DNA of 64,000 nt from Tabrizicola sp. (GCF_016793705.1 NZ_JAEULO010000035.1:186001-250000), one strand, 5' to 3'. Shown: positions 44,522 to 54,793, counted from the stretch's first letter. Notes: generated from the sequence alone by a model not told the origin. Numbers and translations: made by a program.

Positions 44522-45283
44522 CTACATCAACTTCGCATCCGTTGCGTCGAACACCACTGCGGGGGCGCCCGCAGCCCTGTCCAGGGTCCGGCTGGCGACA
44601 AGCCTTTGACTCCACAGCGTCTTTTGCTGTACGGGGTCCACCAGCCGAACCTTCAGCCAGGCTCGGTCCTCGTTCCACGCGCCTTCGACCTGAAGGTCGA
44701 GCCCCCCCGGCAGTCGGTCGCCCGTCAACCCATGCCTCTCACCCAGCAGGTATTCCGCCGCCAGCCGGGCGATCGCCGCCGCAAGGTCACGCGCAATCGC
44801 CGCCTCGGTGCCCTCCGGCAGATCGGCCAACCGCAGGGCAAAGGGAACCGGCGGACGCGGCTCGGCCAGTTCCGCCGCGACCCGCTGCCGCTCCTCGGCG
44901 AGCCAGAGGTTGAAGCCGGGGTCCAGGATGTCGATGCCCTCCAGGAACTCCCGCCCCTGCGCCAGCGCTTGCCGCGCCGCCGCCGGATCGGCCAGATCGC
45001 TGCCGAACCCCGCCAGCGCCACGCAATCACGGTCGCTTGTCAGCCGGTCGGCCAGCGGCCCCAGCGCCTTGCGCAACTCGGTCAGCGCCTGCCGCAGCGA
45101 CCCCGAGGCCTGCTCCTGCCCCCGGTCCGACCAGAGCCGCGCCTCCAGCCAGCGGCGCGGGCGGCGATGGCCCGGCGTCCGCGCCAGAAGCGCCAAGAGC
45201 GCCCGCGCCTTCGCGCCCCGGGGTGTGCGGTCCTTCCCCGCTTCGTCCCGCACCTCGAATACGCCGATCATCCGGATGAACAT
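44522..45283 (-). CDS. Short SARP/AfsR-type regulator
   Basis: A 253-residue protein. Its N-terminal ~85 residues look like an OmpR/SARP winged helix (FIRMIGVFEV, RGAKARALLALLAR, RWLEARLWSDRGQEQASGSLRQAL). The following part is a helical region resembling a shortened BTAD domain, without TPR or NB-ARC extensions. SARP regulators are best known as activators of biosynthetic genes. The start at 45283 is the first Met before the domain; the frame is open further upstream. It is divergent from the alpha-oxoamine-synthase-like gene, and phased CGTGAAA repeats lie between them. Confidence 0.72.
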   Translation of the reverse strand: MFIRMIGVFEVRDEAGKDRTPRGAKARALLALLARTPGHRRPRRWLEARLWSDRGQEQASGSLRQALTELRKALGPLADRLTSDRDCVALAGFGSDLADPAAARQALAQGREFLEGIDILDPGFNLWLAEERQRVAAELAEPRPPVPFALRLADLPEGTEAAIARDLAAAIARLAAEYLLGERHGLTGDRLPGGLDLQVEGAWNEDRAWLKVRLVDPVQQKTLWSQRLVASRTLDRAAGAPAVVFDATDAKLM

Positions 45284-45337
45284 TGTCGTCCCGCCTGTCC
45301 CTGCTTCGTCAACTTCGAGGCACCGTCGGACGGGCAG

Positions 45338-45406
45338 CGTGAAATTTGCGTCAATCGTCCGGCACGCAGCGTGAATCGTGCAAGTAAATCGTGAAATCGC
45401 GTGAAA
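45338..45406 (+). promoter_or_regulatory. Phased CGTGAAA direct repeats between the SARP-like and AOS-like genes
   Basis: The heptamer CGTGAAA/T starts at 45338, 45370, 45390 and 45400, with a one-mismatch copy at 45349. The steps (11, 21, 20, 10 bases) are whole helical turns. SARP and OmpR-type regulators bind such direct heptamers on one DNA face, so this is the likely site of the divergent regulator. The rest of the 287-base gap shows no gene. Confidence 0.55.
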
Positions 45407-45570
45407 GACCCGGTGTGGAATACGGCTGATTCCCCCGTTTCCGGCCTGCAAATCAAGGCCGCGGCGGGTTTCACGGGGAATTAACGCGCAATCTTCCCCC
45501 CTTGATCTATCCAGACCGCCCCTCGGTCCGGCTGTCCGCCACTGCGGGCGACACCAGGAAAGGTCACGCC

Positions 45571-46761
45571 ATGCCCCGGCCCGCCCCTGCCCTCGACACC
45601 GCACCTGCCCTCACGCTGGAGGAGCCGCTTTCAGGGCTGCTGGACACCAGCCCTCCCCCAGCAGACAGACCGCGCCTCGGGCTGGACTTCACGCGGCAGG
45701 ACTATCTCGGGCTCGCCACGCATCCCGCCGTCCGCTCCGCCGCCCTTGCCGCCCTGGGCCAGCACCCCCTCACCGCCTGTGATCCCGCACTGGTCGCCGT
45801 ACTGGAGGACCGCCTCGGCGCCTTCCTCCAGCTTCCCGGCGTCGTGACCTTCCGGTCAGGCACCGAGGCGATCCGCCGGACGCTCCGCGCGCTCCTGCGC
45901 CCCGGCGACCATGTCATCCTCGATTCCGCCGCCCATCCGGCCATGTTCGAGACGGTTTTTCTCGCCAAAGCCCGTCTCCACCGCAGCCCCGCCGGGTCCG
46001 TCGAAGCGGTGGAACGTCGCCTTACCCGCCTTGCCCGCCAACCCCGGCGCGGGCGGCTGATCATCGCGCTGCCCGCCATCTCGGCCTATGGCTCAAGGAT
46101 CGCCGACCTGGCCGAGCTCTCCGCCCTTTCCCGCCAGCACGGCGCGGTCCTCGTCGTCGATGTGACGCATGACTTTGGCGCGATGGCACCCAGGGGCGGC
46201 GGCGTGGCCGAGATTCAGGCCTGCTCCAGCCATATCGACATCCTGCTCGGCAGCCTGGCGAAAAGCTTCGGCGCGCCGGGTGGCTTCGCCGCCTTCCGCG
46301 ACCCCGGCCTGAAAGCCGCACTTCAGGACCGGCACACCGCCGCCCTGTCGCCGGTCAACGCCGCCGCCATCCTCGCCGCGCTTGACCTGATCGCGGGGAC
46401 CGAGGGCCATCGCCGCCGCCGCAACCTGCACGGGCTCTCGCTTCGCCTGCGCAATCACCTGATGGCCGACCGGATCAGGCCCATGGGCCAGTCCTCGCCC
46501 TTCGTGCCCATCCTGCTGCCCTTGATGACCGCGTTGCCGCGCGCCGCGCTTCTGGAAAGCGCCGGGCCGCGCGTGCCGCTTCTGCAAGCCCCGACCGTGC
46601 CCCTGCACGCGCCGCGCTGGCGCATCCAGTTGACCGCCGCCCACAGCCCCGCCGACATCGACGACCTGGCCGAGCTGATCCGCGACGTCAGCCGCGCCTT
46701 CGACCGGCGCTTCAGCCGACCCCGGGTCTCCGCCTACGCCTTGACGGAAGCCGTCACGTAG
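45571..46761 (+). CDS. PLP-dependent alpha-oxoamine-synthase-like enzyme
   Basis: A 396-residue fold-type I PLP enzyme related to KBL, BioF, ALA synthase and serine palmitoyltransferase. [30 protein letters not shown], the PLP-nitrogen segment [11 protein letters not shown] (D197, H200) and the Schiff-base segment [13 protein letters not shown] (K231) are visible. The usual DEAHS is altered to DVTHD. The acyl-CoA and amino-acid substrates are unknown. AGGAAAGG precedes the ATG at 45571. It is divergent from a SARP-like regulator, and its last 28 bases overlap the convergent ubiG. Confidence 0.78.
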   Translation: MPRPAPALDTAPALTLEEPLSGLLDTSPPPADRPRLGLDFTRQDYLGLATHPAVRSAALAALGQHPLTACDPALVAVLEDRLGAFLQLPGVVTFRSGTEAIRRTLRALLRPGDHVILDSAAHPAMFETVFLAKARLHRSPAGSVEAVERRLTRLARQPRRGRLIIALPAISAYGSRIADLAELSALSRQHGAVLVVDVTHDFGAMAPRGGGVAEIQACSSHIDILLGSLAKSFGAPGGFAAFRDPGLKAALQDRHTAALSPVNAAAILAALDLIAGTEGHRRRRNLHGLSLRLRNHLMADRIRPMGQSSPFVPILLPLMTALPRAALLESAGPRVPLLQAPTVPLHAPRWRIQLTAAHSPADIDDLAELIRDVSRAFDRRFSRPRVSAYALTEAVT

Positions 46762-47471
46762 TTGCAGCTCAGGTCGCGGTCCGAAAGGCTCCAGCGCCAT
46801 GACACCGGGTTGAAAACCATTCCCTTCCGGTCCACTGGCTTCAGCCCCGAATTTTCGATCAGCGCAAACAGCTCGTCCGGGGTGATGAACTTCGCCCAGT
46901 CATGCGTGCCCTTTGGCAACCAGCGCATCACCCATTCCGCCCCCACGATGGCCATCATGAACGATTTCGGGTTGCGGTTCAGCGTCGAGCAGATCATGAG
47001 GCCCCCCGGTTTCAGCAGCTGCTGGCAGGCCACCAGATAGGCCTGCGGGTCCGCCACATGCTCCACCACCTCCATGTTCAGCACCACGTCGAACCGCTCG
47101 CCTGCCGCCGCCAGCGCCTCGGCCGTCGTGTGACGATAGTCGATCGCCAGCCCCGACTGCCGGGCATGGGCCTCGGCCACCGGGATGTTGCGCTCGGCCG
47201 CATCCGCACCGACGACCTCTGCCCCCAGCCGTGCCATCGGTTCGCTGAGCAACCCCCCGCCGCAGCCGATATCCAGCACCCGCAACCCCTTGAACGGCAG
47301 CGGCGCCGCCAGATCGCGCCCGAACTCCGCCGCGATCTGCGACGTGATATAGTCCAGCCGACAAGGGTTCATCAGGTGCAGCGGCCTGAACTTGCCCTGC
47401 GGATCCCACCATTCCGCGGCCATCGCCTCGAACTTGGCCACCTCTGCCGGATCGACCGTATCCACCGCCAT
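46734..47471 (-). CDS. ubiG: Ubiquinone biosynthesis O-methyltransferase UbiG
   Basis: A 245-residue SAM-dependent methyltransferase that performs both O-methylations in ubiquinone synthesis. The N-terminal [22 protein letters not shown] and DYI segment, the SAM motif [19 protein letters not shown] and the late [17 protein letters not shown] are diagnostic. Its 3' end overlaps the opposing gene by 28 bases. It is divergent from the prolyl aminopeptidase gene. Confidence 0.96.
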   Translation of the reverse strand: MAVDTVDPAEVAKFEAMAAEWWDPQGKFRPLHLMNPCRLDYITSQIAAEFGRDLAAPLPFKGLRVLDIGCGGGLLSEPMARLGAEVVGADAAERNIPVAEAHARQSGLAIDYRHTTAEALAAAGERFDVVLNMEVVEHVADPQAYLVACQQLLKPGGLMICSTLNRNPKSFMMAIVGAEWVMRWLPKGTHDWAKFITPDELFALIENSGLKPVDRKGMVFNPVSWRWSLSDRDLSCNYVTASVKA

Positions 47472-47538
47472 CGCCGCCTCCTGCTGTCTCCCGAATGCCC
47501 TTCGACTCCGGGCTGTCCCGTGGCTATATAGGGGGAAT

Positions 47539-48510
47539 ATGGATCAGAGATCAGGTCAAAAGCGCGCAGTCGAATACCTCTACCCGCCGATCGACCCGTT
47601 CGATCAGCGGGTGATCGACATGGGCGACGGCCACCGGGTCTATGTCGAACAATGCGGCCACCCGAGCGGCCAGCCGGTCATCGTCTTTCACGGCGGCCCC
47701 GGTGGCGGCTGTTCCCCCGCCATGCGGCGCTACTTCGATCCCCGCCACTACCGCGTCGTTCTTTTCGACCAGCGCGGCTGCGGCCGGTCCCGCCCCCATG
47801 CCAGCGTCACGGCCAACACCACCTGGCATCTGGTGCAGGATGTCGAGACGATCCGCACCACCCTCGGCATCGACCGCTTCACGGCCTTCGGTGGCAGCTG
47901 GGGCGCGACGCTCGCCCTGATCTACGCGATCACCCATCCCGACCGCGTGGCGCATCTCGTCCTGCGGGGCGTCTTCCTGATGACCCGTGCCGAACTCGGC
48001 TGGTTCTATGGCGGCGGGGCCGGGGCCTTTTTCCCCGACCTCTGGTCCCGCTTCACCGAGGTCATCCCGCCCGAGGAACGCGCCGACCTCATCTCCGCCT
48101 ACCACCGCCGCCTCTTCTCCGGCAACCTGGTCGAGGAGACGCGCTATGGCCGCATCTGGGCCAACTGGGAAAACGCCCTCGCCTCGATCCAGAACGAGGG
48201 CGCGCTTGGCGAAAGCCCCTCCGACTACGCCCGCGCCTTCGCCCGGCTGGAAAACCACTACTTCCAGAACGCGGGCTTCCTTGACTGTGACGGCTGGATC
48301 CTGCGCGAGCGGCGCCATATCGAGCAAATCCCGGCCACCATCATCCAAGGCCGCTACGACATGATCTGCCCCCCGCAAGCCGCCTGGTCGCTGGCGCAGG
48401 GATGGGCCAACAGCGAGCTGAAAATGGTCCCGCTCGCAGGACATGCCTTGTCGGAGCCCGGGATCAGCGAGGCTCTGGTGCGGGTGATGGACAGCCTGCG
48501 GCGAATCTGA
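47539..48510 (+). CDS. pip: Prolyl aminopeptidase (proline iminopeptidase)
   Basis: A 323-residue alpha/beta hydrolase of peptidase family S33, which removes N-terminal proline from peptides. [18 protein letters not shown] gives the oxyanion region, the nucleophile is S120 ([10 protein letters not shown]), and [10 protein letters not shown] and AGHALSEP carry the acid and base. A GGGGGA site precedes the ATG at 47539. It is a cytoplasmic peptide-turnover enzyme and is transcribed alone. Confidence 0.94.
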   Translation: MDQRSGQKRAVEYLYPPIDPFDQRVIDMGDGHRVYVEQCGHPSGQPVIVFHGGPGGGCSPAMRRYFDPRHYRVVLFDQRGCGRSRPHASVTANTTWHLVQDVETIRTTLGIDRFTAFGGSWGATLALIYAITHPDRVAHLVLRGVFLMTRAELGWFYGGGAGAFFPDLWSRFTEVIPPEERADLISAYHRRLFSGNLVEETRYGRIWANWENALASIQNEGALGESPSDYARAFARLENHYFQNAGFLDCDGWILRERRHIEQIPATIIQGRYDMICPPQAAWSLAQGWANSELKMVPLAGHALSEPGISEALVRVMDSLRRI

Positions 48511-48888
48511 CGGTCCGGCGTCGACCTGGATCTGTCGCGTGCTTTCCCGGTTGACGACTGTTTTGGTCGGCATCAGGACAGCGTCTTCGGCAGCAACCGC
48601 CGGACCGCAGACAGGCCAGATCGAATCTCTGCAGAAGGCAATGATCCGCCGTGCACGACCTGCCGGGCCTGTGCGACCGGGACCAAGGCCGCCTTCCTTC
48701 GGATGATGCAGGCGATGCGGCGCGGCCGGACCGACCTGGCGGGTGCAGCGGCGTCCCCGCCTCTCTTTCCCGGTCGGGCCACGAAACGCATCCGTGAATC
48801 GGTTGCGTTTTCCGACAGAAACCGTCAAGAAACGGCCCGGCTCAGCGCTGTTCCCTCGGTTTGCCAGGCCCTATGTCGCAGAAAGGTC
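48511..48888. other. 378-base gap with no supported gene
   Basis: Between pip and the AraC gene I find no convincing gene. An AAACGCA...TGCGTTTT inverted repeat at about 48782-48813 could be a weak terminator or operator. The AraC promoter and any iron-responsive site should lie here, but no clear Irr, Fur or RirA motif is visible to me. Confidence 0.5.
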
Positions 48889-49830
48889 ATGCCCGTGGGG
48901 TCCTTAGCAGATTTTCGGCCACGCATGCAGGCGCAGACCCGGGCGCTGCGGACGCTGGAGCCGCTGGCCTTTCGCCATCTGGCCGGTGCGGTGGCCGATG
49001 TCTGGTCGGTTCAGGGCGAGCGCGAGGGAGGCGGGCACTATGTCTCGCCCGATCCGCGCGTGGTGATCTTCCTGGACGATGCCCCGCCGCCCATCGCCTT
49101 TTCGACCGGGACGCCCGAGACCTCGGCGCGCATCGCCCGCGCCTTCTATGTGCCGCAGCACGTTCCGATGTGGAGCCGGATGCAGGCCGCCGCGCGGATG
49201 ACCCATCTGGATTTCCATCTCGACGCCGGGGTCTTGCAGCGGCGGCTGGCGGCGGGCGGGGTGCGGGCCGATCTGACGCGCCCGCGGTTCCTCGACTCCG
49301 GGGCAGAGATCGTCACCCTCGGGCAGCTGGCCGCCGCCGAAATCCGGCGCCCGGGCGGCAGTCCGATGCTGCTCGACGGGCTCCTAACCGCCACGCTGGC
49401 GGCGGTCTTTGCCGGACCGGAGACTGCGGCGACGGGCGGCACGGGCGGGCTGGCCCCCTGGCAGATGGCGGCGGTGGAACGGCTGGTGCGGCACCATCTG
49501 GCCCGGCCGGTGACGGTGGCCGAGATGGCCGCCGCCGCGCGCCTGTCGGAAAGCTGGTTCGCCCATGCCTTCCGGCGGCACACGGGCCAGACCCCGCAAA
49601 GCTGGCAGGCCGAGCTTCGCCTTTCCGCCGCGCGCGATCTGATCGCCGGGTCCGACCTGTCGCTGGCCGTGGTGGCGCAGGCGGCAGGCTTCGCCGACCA
49701 GGCGCATCTGTCGCGCCGCTTCCGCGCCCGGTTCGGCCAGACCCCGTCGGACTGGCGCCGGCAGCAATTCAGCAGTCCGGGACAAATTCCGGTAGCCGGG
49801 TTCAAGACGGGCACCGATTTTCAGAGTTAA
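48889..49830 (+). CDS. AraC-family regulator of siderophore uptake
   Basis: A 313-residue regulator with a C-terminal AraC double helix-turn-helix (residues about 205-300: VTVAEMAAAARLSESWFAHA, FRRHTGQTPQSW, then VAQAAGFADQAHLSRRFRAR and FGQTP). The N-terminal domain may sense ferri-siderophore, as in PchR/YbtA-like proteins encoded beside TonB receptors. The GAAAGG at 48881 supports the ATG at 48889. The TonB receptor gene starts 30 bases downstream on the same strand. Confidence 0.85.
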   Translation: MPVGSLADFRPRMQAQTRALRTLEPLAFRHLAGAVADVWSVQGEREGGGHYVSPDPRVVIFLDDAPPPIAFSTGTPETSARIARAFYVPQHVPMWSRMQAAARMTHLDFHLDAGVLQRRLAAGGVRADLTRPRFLDSGAEIVTLGQLAAAEIRRPGGSPMLLDGLLTATLAAVFAGPETAATGGTGGLAPWQMAAVERLVRHHLARPVTVAEMAAAARLSESWFAHAFRRHTGQTPQSWQAELRLSAARDLIAGSDLSLAVVAQAAGFADQAHLSRRFRARFGQTPSDWRRQQFSSPGQIPVAGFKTGTDFQS

Positions 49831-49860
49831 ACGCTCGGGATTTCTGGACCGGACCTGACC

Positions 49861-51981
49861 ATGACACGCACCTCTCCTTCCCGTCTCCTTCTTCTCGGCA
49901 CCAGCCTGATCGCGCTGGCGACCACCGGCGCGCTGGCGCAGGACCCCGACGACACCCGCCCGACTTTCCTTGGCGTGATCGCGCTTCAGGTCGGCGAGAA
50001 CCCGACAGCGCCGCTGGACGGCCCGCTGGCCAGTTCCGCCGCGACGATCAAGACCAGCACGCCGATTGCCGAGGTTCCGGCCTCGATCTCGGTGGTGCCG
50101 CGCGACCTGATCGAGAAGCAGGGCGCGACCAACCTGGCCGAGGCGCTGGCCTATTCCGCCGGGGTGATCACCGAAAACTACGGCGCCGACCCGCGCTTCG
50201 ACAGCCTCTATCTGCGCGGCTTCAACCTGGAGAACGACAAGTTCCTCGACGGGCTGCGGCTGATGCGCTCCACCCAGTATCCGACCAGCGCCCCCAGCTT
50301 CGAGCTTTACGGGATCGAGCGGGTCGAGGTGCTGCGCGGCCCGGCCTCGATGCTGTATGGCGCAGGCACTCCCGCCGGTCTGGTCAACATGGTGCAGAAA
50401 CGTGCGCAGGCCGACGGCGATTTCACCGAGCTGGGCTTCGGCTTCGACTCGAACGGGTCGGTCCATGTCTTCGGCGATGCGAACCGCGTGGTGGACGACC
50501 GCTTCGCCTATCGCGTCACCGGCAAGCTGGGCAATGCCCGCACCGATGTCCACGCCATCGACAACGAACGCGCCTATCTGGGCCTGTCGGCCAGCTATGC
50601 GCTGACCGGGGCGACCGAGCTGGAGTTCATGTTCAGCCGCCATGACGACGCGCCGATCTCTCCCACCGGGATTCCGAACGGCTTTGTCGGGCTCTACGAT
50701 CTGGATGCGCTGCGCGACTTCAACTTCGGCGACGAGGATTTCAACAGCAGCGACCGCAAGATGACCACGCTTTCCTTCGGCGTGACGCATGAATTCGACA
50801 ACGGCTGGAAGCTGAACGGCACCTTCCGCTACACCGATTTCGACTGGAGCTACGAGAACATCTACATCAGCGGCGACACTGGATCGGTGGTGAATCGCGG
50901 GCGGATCGACCAGGACGAGGATTTCGACAGCTTCGCCTTCGACCTGCGGCTGGCGGGCGAGGCTGTGACCGGCGCGGTCGAGCACAAGCTGACCTTCGGG
51001 CTGGATGCGCAGAAGTTCAAGGAATCGGCCTATACCGGATTTGCGGGCGTCGATTCCATCGACTACCTCGCTCCGGTCTATGGCGGGATCACCGTGGGCG
51101 CCACCACCTATGAGGCCGACAAGACGGTGGATGCCGAGCAATACGGTCTCTATGCACTGGACGAGATGTCCTTCGGCAACTGGCGCGCGACGCTGGGGGT
51201 GCGCCATGACTGGACCCGCCAGTCGGGTGGCAACGTCACCACCTTCGGCACCACCGACTTCGGCCGCAAGGATGCCGCGACCACCGGCCATGCCTCGCTC
51301 GGCTACGATTTCTATGGTGGCCCGAACGTCTATCTCGCCTATGCGACCTCGTTCCTGCCGCAGATCGGGGTGGATCAGGATGGCAACCTGCTGCGCCCGA
51401 CGCGGGGCAAACAGTGGGAGCTTGGCGTCAAATATGAGCCCGAAGCGTTCGACGGGCTGCTTACCGCCGCGATCTACGACCTGACCGAAACCGACCGCAC
51501 CACTGTGGTCGGCCCCGGCTTCCCGGCCCCGCTGGCGCAGACCGGCGAGGTGAACATCCGGGGGCTGGAACTGGAAGGGCTGGCGGTTCTCGGCAACGGC
51601 TGGACGATGAAGGGCGCGTATACCTATGCCAGCACGGAAATCAGCGGCGACAACGACGGCAACGAACTGGCCAACACGCCGCGCCATGCCCTGGCCCTGT
51701 GGCTGAGCCATGAAATGCAGGGCGGGCGGCTGGAAGGGCTGACCCTGTCGGGCGGGTTGCGCTACATCGGCGACCGCTGGTCCTCGGACGCGAACACCAC
51801 CGAGCTGGAAGCGGTGACGCTTCTCGATCTGGGCGCAAGCTATGTCTGGGACAACGGGCTGGAATTGCAGGTGAACCTGAACAACGTCACCGACGAGGCC
51901 TATATCTCGGCGGTGGGCTTCAGCTCCAGCTACATCGGCGACGGGCGCAATCTTCAGGCGAACCTCAGCTACAAATGGTGA
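49861..51981 (+). CDS. TonB-dependent siderophore receptor (hydroxamate type)
   Basis: A 706-residue outer-membrane receptor. It has a signal peptide (cleavage after about residue 26), a plug domain near 50-170 (TSTPIAEVPASISVVPRDLI, LRGFNLENDKF, GIERVEVLRGPASMLYG), and a 22-strand barrel ending in LQANLSYKW with the terminal aromatic residue. It resembles FhuA/FoxA receptors for ferrichrome or ferrioxamine. It is followed without gap by an FhuD-FhuB-FhuC uptake system, so it should bring ferric hydroxamate siderophores to the periplasm with TonB energy. Confidence 0.93.
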   Translation: MTRTSPSRLLLLGTSLIALATTGALAQDPDDTRPTFLGVIALQVGENPTAPLDGPLASSAATIKTSTPIAEVPASISVVPRDLIEKQGATNLAEALAYSAGVITENYGADPRFDSLYLRGFNLENDKFLDGLRLMRSTQYPTSAPSFELYGIERVEVLRGPASMLYGAGTPAGLVNMVQKRAQADGDFTELGFGFDSNGSVHVFGDANRVVDDRFAYRVTGKLGNARTDVHAIDNERAYLGLSASYALTGATELEFMFSRHDDAPISPTGIPNGFVGLYDLDALRDFNFGDEDFNSSDRKMTTLSFGVTHEFDNGWKLNGTFRYTDFDWSYENIYISGDTGSVVNRGRIDQDEDFDSFAFDLRLAGEAVTGAVEHKLTFGLDAQKFKESAYTGFAGVDSIDYLAPVYGGITVGATTYEADKTVDAEQYGLYALDEMSFGNWRATLGVRHDWTRQSGGNVTTFGTTDFGRKDAATTGHASLGYDFYGGPNVYLAYATSFLPQIGVDQDGNLLRPTRGKQWELGVKYEPEAFDGLLTAAIYDLTETDRTTVVGPGFPAPLAQTGEVNIRGLELEGLAVLGNGWTMKGAYTYASTEISGDNDGNELANTPRHALALWLSHEMQGGRLEGLTLSGGLRYIGDRWSSDANTTELEAVTLLDLGASYVWDNGLELQVNLNNVTDEAYISAVGFSSSYIGDGRNLQANLSYKW

Positions 51982-52832
51982 CGCGCCGCGCCCTTTTGGC
52001 GGCCATGGCGGGTGTCGTGGCTGCGGGGCCTGCCAGGGGCGCGACGGGTCCCCGGATCGCGGCAATCGACTGGGCCATGGCGGAAAGCGCCATGGCCCTT
52101 GGCCATCCACCGCTGGCCGTGGCCGAGTTGAAGGGCCTGCGCCGGGTCGCCGCCTCGTTGCCGGCCGAGACCACCATCGACCTCGGCCTGCGCGGGGCAC
52201 CGAACCTCGAGGCGCTGAGCCTGTCCGCGCCGGACCTGATCCTGTCGTCCAGCTATTACAGCTTCATCCAGCCGCAGCTGGAACGGATCGCCCCGGTGCT
52301 GTCGCAGGCGCTCTATGTGCCGGGAGAGGACCCGCTGCCGAAGCTTGTCGCGCTGCTGCCGGTTCTGGCCCAAGCGCTTGGCGATCCCGGCGCTGCCGCG
52401 CCTGTGCTGGCGGAGGCCGAAGCCAGTTTCGATGGGCTGGCGGGGCGGCTGGCCGGGCAGGAGAGGCCCTTCCTCCTGCTGGAAGTCGGCGATGCGCGCC
52501 ATGTCCGCATCTTCGGCGGTGACAGCCTGTTCGGCGGGACGCTGCACCGGCTGGGACGGGCGAATGCCTGGACCGATGGCACCCAGTTCGCCTTCCACGC
52601 GCCGGTGCCGATGGAGCGGCTGGCCGACTTCCCCGAAGCAGCTCTGGTGATCGCGGGCGAGGTGCCGGTGCAGGCCCGCCGGTCGCTGGAGCGGGGCGCG
52701 CTGTGGAACCGGCTGGCCCCGGTTGTGCGGGGCGATGTGTTGCAACTGCCGGAGATCAACGCCTTCGGCGGCCTGCCTTCGGCCCTGCGCTTCGCGCGCG
52801 AGCTTGTCCTGGCGGCGGAGGGCAGGGGATGA
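51975..52832 (+). CDS. Ferri-siderophore ABC binding protein (FhuD-like)
   Basis: A 285-residue periplasmic binding protein of the FhuD/BtuF type. The N-terminus has a twin-arginine-like signal (TRRALLAAMAGVVAAGP). Then come AAIDWAMAESAMALG, LSAPDLILSSSYYSF and a C-terminal NAFGGLPSALRFAREL. It should carry the hydroxamate siderophore to the FhuB permease. Its start overlaps the receptor gene end by seven bases, and its stop overlaps fhuB as ATGA. Confidence 0.88.
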   Translation: MVTRRALLAAMAGVVAAGPARGATGPRIAAIDWAMAESAMALGHPPLAVAELKGLRRVAASLPAETTIDLGLRGAPNLEALSLSAPDLILSSSYYSFIQPQLERIAPVLSQALYVPGEDPLPKLVALLPVLAQALGDPGAAAPVLAEAEASFDGLAGRLAGQERPFLLLEVGDARHVRIFGGDSLFGGTLHRLGRANAWTDGTQFAFHAPVPMERLADFPEAALVIAGEVPVQARRSLERGALWNRLAPVVRGDVLQLPEINAFGGLPSALRFARELVLAAEGRG

Positions 52833-54793
52833 AGCCCGCCCTTGCCGCCGCCGCGTTGGCCGTGGGTCTCTGGGCCTTCGCCGCGCTGTCTCTCCTGTCG
52901 CTGGCCGACTGGCCCGGCCTGCCGTGGCGGGCCGAGAGCCTGGGAATCGACCAGATCCTTCTGACCCACGGCCTGATGCCGCGCGGCGCGGTGGCGCTGC
53001 TCGCCGGGGCCTGCCTGGGCCTTGCGGGTGCCCTGATGCAGGCGGTGCTGCGCAATCCGCTGGCCGATCCCTCCACGCTGGGCACGGCGGCAGGCGCGCA
53101 GCTTGCGCTGGTGGCGGCGACGATCTTCGCCCCCGCGGCTCTGGCGAACGGCGCCCTGCCGGTGGCGCTGGCCGGAGCACTGGCCGTGACCCTGCCGGTT
53201 CTGGCGATCGGAGCGCGGCGCGGGTTTGCCCCGGTGACGGTGACGATCGCCGGGATGCTGGCGGGGATGCTCTGTGCCGCCGTCGCCACAGCGCTGACGC
53301 TGGCGCAGGGCCATTACCTGTTGTCGCTGGTGATCTGGAACGGCGGGGCTTTGAGCCAGCAGGATTGGAGCGGCGCGCGCAACCTCGCCCTCGCCCTTCT
53401 GCCCGCTCTGGCGCTTGCCGCCCTGCTCGCCCGCCCGCTGATGGTGCTGTCGCTCGGGGCGGAGGCGGCGCGGGGCCTGGGCCTGTCGCTTGCGCCGCTG
53501 CGGGCGGGGGCGATCCTTCTGGCGGTGGCGCTGTCGGCGCTGGTCTCGGCCGAGGTCGGGCTGGTCGGCTTCGTCGGCCTTGCCGCGCCCGCCATCGCCC
53601 GGGCGATGGGGGCCCGCAGCCTGAAGGCTCGCCTTCTTCTGTCGCCGCTGGCCGGAGCGCTGGTGCTGTCGCTGGCCGATGGTGTGCTGCTGACGCTGAA
53701 GGCGCTTGGTGGCCCCAGCCTGTCGACCGGCGCCATGACGGGGCTGATCGGCGGGCCGCTCCTCCTCTGGCTGCTGCCCCGCATGGCCGCCCAGGTTCCG
53801 CCGGGGGCCGAGGCGGGAGATGGCCGGTCATACCGCACCGCGCATCCGCGCCGGGTGCTGGCCCTGCTGCTGTCGGGCGTTGTCGCCCTGTCCCTCCTGA
53901 CCCTCTTCGGCGGACGCGGACCCGAGGGCTGGGGTGTCATCCCCGCCGCATTGCAGGGCACCTTCCTCCCCCTCCGCGCCACCACCATCACCGCCGCACT
54001 GGCTGCCGGGGCATTGCTCGCCGGATCCGGCGCGGTGCTGCAACGGCTGACCGCCAACCCGATGGCCGCGCCCGAAGTGCTCGGCGTCACCGGCGGCGCG
54101 GCGCTCGGCTATGCGGCGACGGTCTTCCTGATCCCGGCGCCGGGGCCTCTGGCGCTGGCCCTTGGCTCGGGCCTCGGTGGCGCCCTTGCGCTGACCGCGC
54201 TCACCGCGCTTGCGCTCCGCGCCGACCTCGCCCCCGCGCGCCTGTTGCTTGCGGGTCTGGCCATCGGTGCCTTCGCCTCCTCCGTCCTCGCCGCGATCAT
54301 GGCCTCCAGCGACCCGCGCGCCTGGGTGGTGCTGGGCTGGCTCGCCGGCAGCACCGCGCAGGTCACGCCCACTGGAGCCGCCATGCTGGCCGCCTTCGCG
54401 CTGATCTTCCTCGTCGCGCTGATTGCCGCCGCCCGCTGGCTGGAGATCCTGCCGCTCGGCGCCCCGGTCAGCCGCGCCCTCGGCCTGCCGCTCACCCCTC
54501 TGCGTCTGACGCTGATCCTCAGCGCGGGCCTTGCCACCGGGGCCGCAAGCCTGCTGGTCGGCCCGGTCAGCTTCATCGGCCTGATGGCCCCGCAGCTCGC
54601 CCGCGGCCTGGGACTGGTCCGCGCGGCATCTTTCGTCACCGGCAGCTGGCTGATCGGCGCGCTGCTGATGTGCATCGCCGCCTTCGGTGCCCGCACCGCG
54701 ACCTTCCCCTATGACCTGCCGCTCGGCCTTGTCGCCACCCTGGTCGGCGCGCCCTGGCTGTTCCTCACCCTCCTGCGCAGCACCGCAGCATGA
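52829..54793 (+). CDS. fhuB: Ferri-siderophore ABC permease, fused two-domain FhuB
   Basis: A 654-residue permease made of two FecCD-like halves in one chain, as in FhuB. The first half ends near residue 325 and the second starts near 345. Each half has LLAGACLGLAGALMQAVLRNPLA- or LLAGSGAVLQRLTANPMAAPE-type segments and a late VGLVGFVGLAAPAIAR or VGPVSFIGLMAPQLAR. About 20 transmembrane helices are expected. The fused form is typical of hydroxamate systems and supports the siderophore assignment. Confidence 0.93.
   Translation: MKPALAAAALAVGLWAFAALSLLSLADWPGLPWRAESLGIDQILLTHGLMPRGAVALLAGACLGLAGALMQAVLRNPLADPSTLGTAAGAQLALVAATIFAPAALANGALPVALAGALAVTLPVLAIGARRGFAPVTVTIAGMLAGMLCAAVATALTLAQGHYLLSLVIWNGGALSQQDWSGARNLALALLPALALAALLARPLMVLSLGAEAARGLGLSLAPLRAGAILLAVALSALVSAEVGLVGFVGLAAPAIARAMGARSLKARLLLSPLAGALVLSLADGVLLTLKALGGPSLSTGAMTGLIGGPLLLWLLPRMAAQVPPGAEAGDGRSYRTAHPRRVLALLLSGVVALSLLTLFGGRGPEGWGVIPAALQGTFLPLRATTITAALAAGALLAGSGAVLQRLTANPMAAPEVLGVTGGAALGYAATVFLIPAPGPLALALGSGLGGALALTALTALALRADLAPARLLLAGLAIGAFASSVLAAIMASSDPRAWVVLGWLAGSTAQVTPTGAAMLAAFALIFLVALIAAARWLEILPLGAPVSRALGLPLTPLRLTLILSAGLATGAASLLVGPVSFIGLMAPQLARGLGLVRAASFVTGSWLIGALLMCIAAFGARTATFPYDLPLGLVATLVGAPWLFLTLLRSTAA

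Noticed and set aside
42821-45394. An 857-codon plus-strand open frame
   Set aside because: It is antisense to pheS, the methyltransferase and the SARP-like gene, is rich in His/Arg/Pro, and has no recognisable domain.
48511-48888. Possible gene remnant between pip and the AraC gene
   Set aside because: Frames here show no recognisable domain or conserved pattern on either strand.
49384-52200. A 938-codon minus-strand open frame
   Set aside because: It is antisense to the AraC gene and the TonB receptor, with low-complexity composition typical of shadow frames.
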